Below the pieces are notes generated by a model. That model worked only from the letters and a program-made list of their open reading frames with translations. It was not told the DNA's origin and ran no database searches. Made by a program: the position numbers and the translations under genes. 64,000 bases of DNA from Blasia pusilla (lineage: Eukaryota > Marchantiophyta > Marchantiopsida > Blasiales), in NCBI GenBank assembly GCA_050084515.1, contig CM114271.1, forward strand, positions 12,958,001 to 13,022,000. The letters run 5' to 3'. Below are positions 34,601-44,689 of this stretch, one piece after another (the first letter of the stretch is position 1; each line of letters begins with the position of its first letter).

Positions 34601-37091
34601 ACCACCCGCTAGTTATCTCAACTCTCTTTCGGCATGATCAAAGTCTATGTGAAACCCTTGATAGTAAAGATGCCGATTGAGTCTTACCAAGGACGAGGTC
34701 CCTTGGTCGATGTTGGTCTGTTGGCCAGTACTATGTGGAGATGTTCCATGTGCTGGGGATGGATTATTATGCTTATTTTTCTTTGAAGGTTTCACGGCTA
34801 TAATTTTCGGAGATGCGTCCGAACCGCTAAAGTCTCCAAATTTTGTTGATACTCTTCTACGTAGGATCCGTTTCATTTTTTTTTATCGGTCCATATTTCC
34901 TAGAGAAGCCTTCAGTGCAATGACTCTATATGTCCTAGATATGTTAGTGTTGGTTCTCCCTTCATATTGTGGCCTAGCAACTTTCTTCGGCAATGTACTT
35001 CTTGCCGAAGCCGTAGGCTTTGTAGGCACTAGAGCTCGAGGTGGAACTTGAGACCCATCGTTTTTATGTGCATTTACACATTTGATTGTTAAATTGTGTC
35101 TAGAGTCGTCAGAATCCAATATTTCGAGTGCAATGGCTAAGTCAGTCCCGAGGATAGTATTTCCTACTTTTCTAAGTTGCAAGTCACCAAGCACTGAACA
35201 CTCAAACGTCAACCTACTACGCGTTCCACCGTGTGACTCCTGTATGAAACCACGATATGAGGTCTTCTTTTCTGAATTCAAAGTGTGGAGACCCTAAACA
35301 CAACGAGAACTTTAGATGAGTTAATCACTACTTTAGTTGCTCACATGATTCAGAGAAGCCGGTGACGTTGCAATGAGCTTTTTCGTACCCTCGAGTCCCT
35401 CAATCCCCTTTTCTCCCTGTGGAGTCTGCTTTTCCACTCCCTCGTTCTCCTCGTCTCCTTGTATAGTGGCAAAATGTTTGACATAATGAGAACTTAAGTT
35501 CTACATCAGTGCAAGAGGAGGTAGGAAAACTGAAAACATAATATGAAATATTAATTGGGTTGCTCACCTCAGAAGGAGATTCCGATGACAGTGGAGTCTA
35601 CTTTTCCATCCCAAGCAATCCCTCTCTCTGCTCTTCTCCCTGTGTAGTGGCAAAATGCTCCACATAATGAGAATTTAAGTTCAGCATTAGTGCAAGAAGA
35701 AGTTGGGAAACAGAAATCAGTATAGGAAAAAATAATTGAGTCGCTCACCGGAGTAGGAAAGTCCGATGACGTCAGAATCTACTTTCCCATCCCACATAGT
35801 CCCTCCCTTTCATTTTCTCCATGTGGATACTCAACGTAATGAGAAAAAAACTGTTAATTCGAAACTAATACCGGGAAGGATTTGCATGCATTAGGAGGAT
35901 CATAGAGGATCATGTAAATTTCTTACCGTAGTTGGTGTTTTCGATGATGGCGTCTGCTTGGATCAACTCTCCAGCACTTCGTCCTCCTTCTTTCCCTCGG
36001 GAATGAGCATCGATAGTCCAAATGATTTTCCACCAATCAACGATGACAGCTTCGCAAACGGATACTTAGATTATCGTCCCACTCAAAAGCATAATTTTTT
36101 TTCATATCGAGCTTCCTAAATTGAACTTACAATATTTTCTCCCAACAGTGTGAGGATAGTTCTGGCGGAATATCTTGCCAAACCAGGAGTAGCTAGAGCA
36201 CTTGTATTCCTTTAAAAAATTGAGGGTTCAATACATCAAGAAATGTCACCCTTTCAAAAGTTGGGGGAGCCAATCCCTCACCCTCATCCCTCTCCGCGAC
36301 TCCATCGTCCTGAGCCATAGACCAACCAAAATCAATAATGGTCCTACTTGAGTCGAATAGGAGTGCAAAGAGAAACAAACGTCTGGCATGATTCAAGGCA
36401 CAAAATCCTGGAGCTTACTTCTGATTCGTAATCATCTTTTGACTCTACTTCCATGTCCGGGTCCTTTGCTCCTTTGCGATTCCGGGCATCTGCCTGTTTT
36501 TTGCCTTTGAAAGGTGCCACCTTCCAATCTGGTTAGGACTTCACTCTAGGGATAGTCCTTAGAAGACAACGGTTTGCATCAACCTTGAAGAATTGATCAA
36601 ATTTTAGACGAAAGTCCGACAATGTCACCCCATCCACTTGCGGACAGAATGCTTGGAAATTGATGCCCAAAACTTGTAACGATACCAGCTCAGGGAGTAA
36701 GTACATGTCTTTGAATAAAAACTTAAGCCAAATGCATGTTATCATGATCGGAACTTAGATTCCGAGAGAAATTCACCACTAGAGCCACCAGTACGCAGTG
36801 ACATGGATTTACCACAATGGAATTCTTCCGCACTCCCACCTTTGACAAGCCGGAGAAAATCTCCACGAGGTTACCCATTCGAAACTCGTTCTCTTCGAGG
36901 GTCGGAAGGAATCTATACTCCTCGTTGATCGTATCTCTTGTATCGAAGAGGGAGGCGGGAAGAACTTTTCCGCCAAGTACTCTGTTTACAGCAACAAGTT
37001 GTTCATCCAGAGTGGACTCATCAAAACTTTGCAAACCTGAAGGGCTACAAGGCTGGAGCACTACCACGTCCAAGATGCTACCACGTCTCAA
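31627..37091 (-). pseudogene. Multi-exon gene of the giant element ending in a peptidase-like (Cys-His-Asp) exon
   Basis: Minus-strand exons in order: 37091-36533 (frameshift near 36740, palindrome CGGAATCTAAGTTCCG inside); about 36396-36131, ending WFGKIFRQNYPH...|GTAAGT; four repeated exons 36057-35345; 35293-34517 (basic, low complexity); about 34227-33637, ending SYWKK|GTAATG; and 33308-31627. The last is 520 codons to a TAG, then in the same frame 45 more ending STKRPH. It contains SSTCSINAFLTARW (Cys258), DESIDIVWNEV, KVFIVTLHGHHFVLRV (His386/387) and ITIVDTLGSRL (Asp401). From memory this resembles the C-terminal domain of plant EEIG1/C2-type proteins ('HFFVLKV...IIDTLGERL'), and the C-H-D order suits a papain-like fold. 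In-frame TAG and TGA and at least three frameshifts indicate a pseudogene. Confidence 0.55.
35345..36057 (-). repeat. Four tandemly duplicated exons with their introns
   Basis: Unit of about 185 bp. The exons end at donors 35927|GTAAGA, 35749|GTGAGC, 35568|GTGAGC and 35345|GTGAGC. Two acceptors are clear (exon starts at 35639 after CTACACAG and at 35457 after TATACAAG); in the second unit the same place reads CACATG, so the acceptor is lost. In the common frame the exons encode variants of E.E..E.L...EKQTP.SS.SP. The third codon of EKQ is CAG in the oldest-looking copies but TAG in the units at 35.6 and 35.8 kb. Intron starts are also conserved (GTGAGCAACCCAATTAAT against GTGAGCGACTCAATTATT). 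Confidence 0.7.
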
Positions 37092-38690
37092 TCCTTACCA
37101 TGTTGGAAAGGCTACTACATTAGAAACGTTACTGCATCTGAACGGACCGTTTCAACATTTGAAGGGGTACTACGTTCAAACCATTAGGAGGTTAGGCTTC
37201 TCACGGCTTGCAATAAGATCTTGAGTCCATACTTGAATAAACATGGCAGATCATAATCTGTGTGGTTCCCACATGTAGATCTTAACATACTAACCCTTAC
37301 GTCCGTTATCCAAACGGCACGAGCCAATCCCTTTAATGAAAGTAAATACATTGTTAGGAAGAAACCCAAGCGTTAGAGGCCAAGTATTACGGCCTTTGAT
37401 GTTCCTCCTTCTCCTTGTCCCTCCACCATTATCTATTTTTTTAAGATGGGACTAAAGGAGACAAGTTTAGACTACAAACGCAGTAGATATATATGTAGAC
37501 CCGTGACCTAACTCCTCAAAAAGCATGGCTAGCTAGCTGCAAAATGCATTCACAACTTGAACGCAATAAGGCGGTTGTAGGCCTTAGTGCCGTAATTGCA
37601 CTGTGACAACCTCACTCGAATCATCCAAAGCTCCTGCTCAGTTCCGATTCTTAGTTACTCTTAACCAACCGAAGCTGGCTTCCGTCAGTCTAGAATACTT
37701 AAGAATTGGAACTATAGATCTAGTTAAACAAAAAAAAATTGAATCCAATTCCCTAAACCAATTTTTTCCGTCCTCCATTCAGAACTAAAACGCTGTCGTG
37801 GCAAGAGTCTTTCTTCGAGTAAGGGCAGGCCTTCTAGCTGCGGCAGACGCGGTCGATGCAAGATGAACTCTCTGAGAAGATCTCTTTTTTCAATATAAAA
37901 TTATTATGTGTACTCTCCATTCTCTCACGACACGTATCACAAATGGAAGTGCTGAGGCGATCACTTCTTCGTAATATCGGACCCCAAAATTCCTAACTAT
38001 AAAATCCCTATAAACTATTTTATGCTTGTGTACGAGGAAGATAGCACAACTAGTGTTAAATACCACTTGAGCAGGCCTATTGACGTCTATGGATCGTTAT
38101 ATAAGGACATACAAAGTACAATCCCATGTCCTTCTATATGTGATGATAGGAAGGATCACCGGAGTTGGAGATTGAATGACCTGGTTCATGAACGCCTCCC
38201 CAAAGTGATAAACTAAATAGCGAGTGAACCAGTGCCTATCTACAAAGAGTATCTTGATATGGTATGGATTAAGGAAAGGAAAGTCGGGCACAACTCGTGC
38301 TCCACCCCTATCCATGCTTTACAGACATTCTCTACTCTCCTCAAGAATGGGTTTTGGCGGAGTTATTCTCTCAAGAGGGGTAATCCACTCTCATTGGGGA
38401 AGTAACAAGCCAAAACATTCACTATTTTAGTATGACTAAACTCCTCTAAGGTGACAAACCTCTCATCTCCACACACACACCACACTCTAGAAACCTCTCA
38501 AAGAATAGACCATGGTCAAGTTACTCTCCCAAGAGGGGTGATCCACTCTCATTGGAAGAGCAAGCAATCACAAAACCATACACTCAAGAGTGACACGAAA
38601 GACTCAAGATGTAGAATAGAAGGTGATGAATCCTTGAAGGTTCTCCTCTTTATATTCTCACAAGAGATCAAGAGTACAAAATAGAGCTAA
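37092..38690. other. Spacer inside the giant element with short direct repeats
   Basis: No gene recognised. A ~60-bp piece with GGAACTATAGATCTAGTTAA at about 37708 recurs at 38845 ('ggaactacagatctagttaa'), sharing the following 'gaatccaattccctaaa'. A second direct repeat, CTCTCAAGAGGGGTAATCCA (about 38368) against CTCCCAAGAGGGGTGATCCA (about 38525), forms a two-copy unit of about 158 bp. Confidence 0.6.
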
Positions 38691-38699
38691 TCTTATCTT

Positions 38700-41600
38700 G
38701 TGCCACATGGATTGGCTAAGCCTTGAGAATTAGAACTTTGGATCCAATTCCAGAAATGCAAACTCATTCCAACCCAATTAGCAAATGAAACTCTAGTTCC
38801 AAAAGAACAAGTTGGCTTTGGTCGGTCGGGAGTACAAAAGAATCGGAACTACAGATCTAGTTAAACAAGCAATAACTGAATCCAATTCCCTAAATTTTTG
38901 TAACTCTACATGTAGGGTGTGAATCGGAAGTGTATTTGCAAACCCTAAAATCTAAACACTAACATGCACAATACTTCTAGAAATGATAGAACGACCAAAA
39001 TACCTTGACGAAAGGCACTAAGGAATCTAGCTCTACATGATATCTCCTGCCCCACAATAAAAGCCATACATTCAATTGCACTAAAAGTATGTATCTAGGC
39101 TTAGTTTGATAGCTTTAAATCCATAAATGAATGGATACCTAAACCCGTGCTTTCTGAACTAGAGTTCCCAAATCCAATCGTTGGCCTTTATGCTTGCTAC
39201 CTCACAATGGGAACTATAGATCCACTTCTTGAAAAGAGAAGGAGGATCAATCGGAACTTAGGTTCTGATTCCAGACACGACAATTGAGCCCAAACGGTTT
39301 CTTTCAAAATTGTAGTTCCCAAATGAGATCGTGGGCCTCCTTATTGGATTCCTTACTATCAGAACTAGAGATCCAATTCTTGAAATGAGAAGGAGAATCA
39401 ATTGGAACTCAGGTTCCGGTTCCTCACACGACAACTGAACCTAAACAAGGGCGTTCAGGTCTGTAGTTCCTAAACAAGATTGCAGGCCTCCTCCCCGACT
39501 TCCACACCATCGGAACTAGAGAAGGAGGATGAATCGGAACTCAGGTTCCAGTTCCACACACGAGGACTGAGCCCGAACGGGTACTTTTGGAAGTGTAGTT
39601 CCCAAATGAGATTGTCGTCCTCCTTTCCGGCTTCCTTACCATCAAAACCCTATATCTAGTCTCAAAATGAGAAGGAGGATCAATCGAACCTCAGGTTCTG
39701 GTTCCAAAGATGGGAGTCCCCACCTAAACGAGGCCTTTCGGAACTGTAGTTCCCAAATCAAATCGCTGGCCTCCTTGTCGGATTCCTCACTATCAACACT
39801 AGAGATCCACTATTCGAAATGAGAATCATAATCAATCGGAAGACAATTAGATACGGGAGTCCCTACCTAAATGGGGGCTTTCTAAACCACCAACTCCCAA
39901 ATCAAATCACCAGCCACTTTCCTTACTAACCCACTATCGGATCTCTACTTTCGGTTCCCGAAATGAGAAGAAGGATCAATGGGAACACAAGTTCCGGTTC
40001 CAAACTCGACAACTGAGCCCGAACGGCTGCTTTCGGAACTATAGTTTCCAAATAAAATCTTCAGCCTCCTTATTGGATATCTCAATATGGGCACTAGAGA
40101 TCCTGTTCTTCAAATGAGAAGCAGGATCAATCAGAACACAGTTTCCGGTTCTAGATGCGGGAGTCCCTACCTAAACAAGGGCTTTCGGAACTCTAGTTCC
40201 CAAATCAAATAACGGGCCTCTTTCCTTACTACCTCACCATTGGAACTATAGTTCCAATTCTCGAAATGAGAAGGATGATGAATTGCAACTCAGGTTCCGA
40301 TTCTAGACTCGACAATTGAGCCCAAACAGCTGCTTTCAAAACTAGAGATCTAGTTCTCAAATGAGATCGCGGCCCTCCTTATCGGATTCCTCACTATCAG
40401 AAGTAGAGATCCTGTTCTTGAAATGAGAATGAGGATGAATCAAAAATCACGTTTCGATTCTTCTAACAAGAACTGAGCCCGAATGGCTCCTTTCGGAACT
40501 CTAGTTCCCAAATGAGTTTGCCGTCCTCCTTCCCGGCATCCTCACCATCAGAACTCTCCATCGAGTTCTCGAAACTAGACGGAGGATCAATCGAAACTCA
40601 GGTTCCGGTTCCATAGACGAGAGTCCATCACTGAATGAGGTCTTTTGGAACTCTAGTTCCCAAATCAAATCGTCGGCCTCTTTCCTTCCTACCTCACCAT
40701 TGGAACTCTAGAATCATCCAGTTCTCGAAATCATAAGGATGATCAATCGAGACTCAGGTTTTGGTTCCAGAGACAAGAGCACCAACCTAAACAAGGGCTT
40801 TCGGAATTGTAGTTCCCAAATCAAATTTCTAGCCCCTTTCCTTACTACCTCACCATCGGAACTCTAGTTCCAGTTTCTGAAATGAGAAGAAGGATCAATC
40901 GGAACTCAGGTTTGGGTTCAAGAGAAGGGAGTCCCTACCTTAACCATGGTTGTCAGAATCGTAGTTCCTAAATCAAATCTCCGGCCTCTTTCCCTACTAC
41001 CTCACCATCAAAGTGAGAAGGAGGATCAATTGGAACTCAGGTTCCGGTTCTAGCCTCGAAAATTGAGCCCGAACGGCTGCTTTTGGAAATGTAGTTCCCA
41101 AATGAGATCGCGGGCATCCTTCCTTGCAATTGGCACTAGAGATCCCATTCTCAAAATGAGAAGCAGGATCAATCGAAACTCAAGTTCCACTTCCGAACAT
41201 GACAACTGAGCCCAAACGGGTATGTTTGGAGCTATACTTCACAAGTTTATATTGCAGGCCTCCTTCTCGACTTCCCGCAAGGAGTACCCTTGCCGTTAGC
41301 ACCTTTCTTAGTACTTCTTGAGCTACACCATTGGAACTAGAGATCCACTTCTTGAAATGAGAAGGAGGATGAATCAGAAGTCAGGTTCTAGTTCCATAGA
41401 CGAAAGTCCATCTCTGAATTTCCCAAATGAATTCCCTGTCCTCCTTCCCAACTTCCTCACGATTGGAACTCTACATCCAGTTCTTGAAATTAGAGGGAAG
41501 AGCAATTGGAACTCAAGTTCCGGTTCCAGAGACGGGAGTCCCTACCTAAACCAGGGATTTTCAGACTATAGTTCCCAAATCAGATCGCCGGCCTCTTTCC

Positions 41601-42345
41601 TTACTATCTCACCATCGGAACTCTAGTTCCAGTTCTTGAAATGAGAAGGAGGATCAATCAAAACTCAGGTTCCGGTTCTAGAGACGGGAGTCCCTACCTC
41701 AACCAGGGCTATCGGAATTGTAGTTCCCAAATCAAATTTCTGGCCTCTTTCCTTGCTGCCTTACCATCGAAGTGAGAAGGAGGATCAATTGGAACTCACG
41801 TTCTGGGTGCAAAGACGGGAGTCCCTACCTAAACCATGGCTTTTGGAACTCTAGTTCCCATATCAAATTTCCGACCTCTTTCTTTACTACCTCACCATCA
41901 AAACTCTAGTTCCAGTTCTCAAAATGAGAAGGAGGATGAATCGGAACTTAGGTTCCGGTTCCACACACGACAAGTGAGCCCGAATGGCTGCTTTTGGAAC
42001 TGTAGTTTCCAAATGAGATCACGGGCCTCCTCATCGGATTCTTTGCTATCGGGACTAGAGATTTAGTTCTCGAAATGAAAAGGAGGATCAATCGAAACTC
42101 GGGTTCTAGCTCCTGACACTAACCCTAAGCCCAAACGGGGGCATTCAGAATTGTAGTTTCCAAAAGAGATCGCAAGCATCCTTCCCGGCTTCCTCACCAT
42201 CGAAAGTAGAGATCCAATTCTCAAAATGAGAACAAGGATCAATCAGAACTGCCATTCCGGTTCGAGAAACGATAAGGGAGCCCTAAACAAGAGCATACGG
42301 AACTGAAGTTTCCAAATCAAATCGTTGGAACTGTTCCCTCCAATG
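38700..42345. repeat. Palindrome-rich ~150-bp satellite (central block)
   Basis: About 20 diverged units from roughly 39,200 (with single dyads from 38,730). The landmark 'gaggatcaatcggaactcagg' recurs at about 39241, 39391, 39523, 39672, 39826, 39970, 40120, 40271, 40429, 40580, 40736, 40889, 41017, 41162 and 41362, then to 42238; most steps are 144-158 bases. Each unit carries GGAACTCAGGTTCC, GGAACTNTAGTTCC and an imperfect GGAACTAGAGATCCAGTTC. The dyads are better conserved than the text between them. No coding frame is kept across units. The theme matches the 207-bp satellite but the unit is different. Confidence 0.85.
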
Positions 42346-42350
42346 CTAGA

Positions 42351-42403
42351 AATGAGAACGAGAACCTACGCCAAGTAGTAAGGTGTAGGTTCTTATTCTC
42401 ATT
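42351..42403. repeat. Hairpin at the right edge of the 150-bp satellite
   Basis: Arms of 19 bases (42351-42369 and 42385-42403, 17 pairs) around a 15-base loop, built on AATGAGAACGAGAACCTAC. From 42404 to 42948 I see no repeat or gene. Confidence 0.7.
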
Positions 42404-42948
42404 GGACTCCATTTCCATTTTCTATCATGCCGCAATTGACATCAGAATGAACTCCTATTGAACTCCACCGTGCACCAGATCGACAACAATACAAGTGTTG
42501 CATTCGGAAGGAGAAGAAAAAAAACCTCACAATGGTATTTCCGCGTTAACCTACAAAGATCAACAATCGGGCGCTCACATTCTTCCCTCACTTGCAGAGC
42601 AAGCGCTTTGCTCCTCCGGTGCAGAGAGATCAATAGCAAAAAAATGATATGGGAAAATGTTGCTACTTATACTTGTCATTCATGATAGACTCGATGTTTG
42701 CCTAGCAGTCCAGATTAGATCCATGCCAACACACCTACGTCACTTAACTTAGTACTCGCATCAATTTCAAAATTCAAATTTGGACGTCACAGATTCAAGA
42801 TATCATTCGTGTCACGAGAAGATATCGCGCATTAGATCAAAACCGCATATGTCAAAATCATCCGAGCCACTCCTTGATTAGTTATGAAAAACCAATGGCT
42901 GAGATTGACAAAAGGGCACGGATCGATCACCTCAAACAGACTTCAATT

Positions 42949-43023
42949 GGAATCCTATATAATCCTAGCTCATTCCCTTAGAATGGTTTTCTAATGGAGT
43001 GAGCGAGGATTATATAGGATTCC
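42949..43023. repeat. 28-bp-arm inverted repeat next to dispersed repeat copy 2
   Basis: Left arm 42949-42976 and right arm 42996-43023 pair at 26 of 28 positions, with ends GGAATCCTATATAATCC and its complement and a 19-base loop. It resembles a small foldback element or a transcript hairpin. It lies 36 bases before the dispersed repeat. Confidence 0.75.
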
Positions 43024-43059
43024 AACCCAACCTCACAAGCCTAATCTCCCAACGTCCTT

Positions 43060-43475
43060 TGTCCCTCCCCAACCGTTCTCTTCAATCCATAAGGGCGCTA
43101 TACCACATGATCACAATTGTAACCATAGTCTAGAGACGTCAAGCCTTCACATATCATAAGCTTATGAATAGAACCTCAGGACGGGCTCTACACATAAGTC
43201 CTCTATTTTTTCCTCTTCTGGGCCATCTGTCCTTTCATAATCCATTCCACTTAGGGTCTCTACCCACACACATTGGTAAAATAACGAGGGCCTCCGCTAG
43301 TCCAACAAATCAATTTGTGACTTCAAATCTTGCTTCATTATTATCGCTTGATAAACAAATCGCCGTGATATAGAGTCGAATTACCTTCAAATAATCGTGT
43401 AAGTGTGATGCAAACTTCGTAATTTCTGATTTCTAGTTCTATTTTTGGAATAGCTTTATAGAGATGACCATAATA
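43060..43475 (+). repeat. Dispersed repeat, copy 2 (inside the giant element)
   Basis: Partner of 26,096-26,520 (same orientation and landmarks). Being inside the element while the partner is outside, it shows the repeat moved independently and that the pair does not mark the element's ends. Confidence 0.8.
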
Positions 43476-43629
43476 CTGGACAAATACCAAGGGTATTTTT
43501 CCGATTGATACTATACATCCAAATATGTCGAGGTGACGTCCACCTTAGAAAGTCAATTGAGAGTTTGGCAGCCAAGTGGCAAGTTAACCATCTTTGACTT
43601 ACGCCGAAAGATTCCTAATGTTCTTTCGA

Positions 43630-44640
43630 ATGGGATCTTAAGATCTGCTAGAAGATCACCAAAGTTCCAATCGGACTTGCCCTTCCTCATCCCAATTGGA
43701 TCTTAAGGTCCAATTCACCCACTGTCCAGTGACCCTTCAATCGAATCTTAAGATCCGAATCAAGGACATTCGGCTCGTTGGAAGGTCATTCGGAACTATA
43801 GTTCCCAATCACCTCCAAGTGAGAGAATGTTGGCCTTCGGGCTCAAAAACTCTCTCCTTTATTTACTAGGAACATTCAGAACTATAGTTCCATTTGGAGA
43901 ACTACGCTAGAGGCTGACGCTTTTCTCAGCTTAAGAGTGGACCTTAAGATCCACCCTTCCCTACGGGATCTTAAGATCCAATTCACCCTTTGTCCTGCGA
44001 CGCTCATATCGGATCTTAAGATCCGGTTCATGGTCATTCGGGCATCCGCATGCCTGCCGACAAACAGTCCACATTTCTTCTTACCAAATACCCCACGATT
44101 CACAGAATCGCGATAGATGCGCAAAGGAGTTTTTTTCAACTCCTTGATGACTTCATAAGGGGAATGGCTCCTCGCAGCCATCACAACCAAAGTTTCAATC
44201 AGACTTATCCTTCCTCATCCCGATTGGATCTTAAGGTACAATTCACCCACGGTCCAGTGATCCTTCCATCAGATCTTAAGATCCGAATCTATGACATTCA
44301 GCCCTCCACGTGCCTACCAGTGGAACCTTCTAATATTGCTGGAAGTTGTCCGTTCCCGTCTCGCGTAGAGGGAACGATGTTATTTCAAATGGGATCTCAA
44401 CTTCCGTTGGAAGGTCATTCAGAACTACAATTCCCAATCACCTTCTGGTGAGAGAATATAGGCGCAAAGCAGGTTATGTTGAACTTTCTGCTGACTTTAT
44501 TATGTGGATGGCACATCTCCACATTCGGAACCAGAGTTCCAATCAGACACACCCTCCAGGTTGCCACTCTTCTTGAATGGATCTTAAGGTCCAATTTGCC
44601 CTGTGCAATAGTATGATTATAGTTCTATCCCACTTTCCAT
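43630..44640. repeat. Third palindromic block, two to three ~525-bp units
   Basis: Dyads GGATCTTAAGATCC (for example at about 43962 and 44012, with variants at 43631, 43691, 43742, 43936, 44225, 44272, 44579) and GGAACTATAGTTCC (about 43791, 43872; variants 44417, 44527). A long direct repeat is clear: 43657-43827 against 44187-44456, sharing 'cttcctcatccc.attggatcttaaggt', 'cacccac.gtccagtga' and 'gttggaaggtcattc'. The block ends just upstream of the integrase-like gene, the position expected for a promoter or binding region. Confidence 0.8.
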
Positions 44641-44689
44641 TTGGTGTATGGCTAACAATTAATTTCCGCTTCGATGTTATGGTGCAGAT

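Noticed and set aside
29545-42345. CRISPR array
   Set aside because: Repeats are direct satellites of 207 and about 150 bp with diverged units and internal dyads, not short identical repeats with unique spacers, and the context is a plant-type genome.
26096-43475. The 420-bp direct repeats as the two LTRs of one 17-kb retroelement
   Set aside because: The right copy is inside the giant element and the left copy is outside it; between them lie unrelated pieces (Copia RT, satellites), and no primer site follows the left copy.
44050-44576. Plus-strand open frames of 133 and 76 codons
   Set aside because: They lie wholly in the palindromic block and change frame between the repeat units; no motif.
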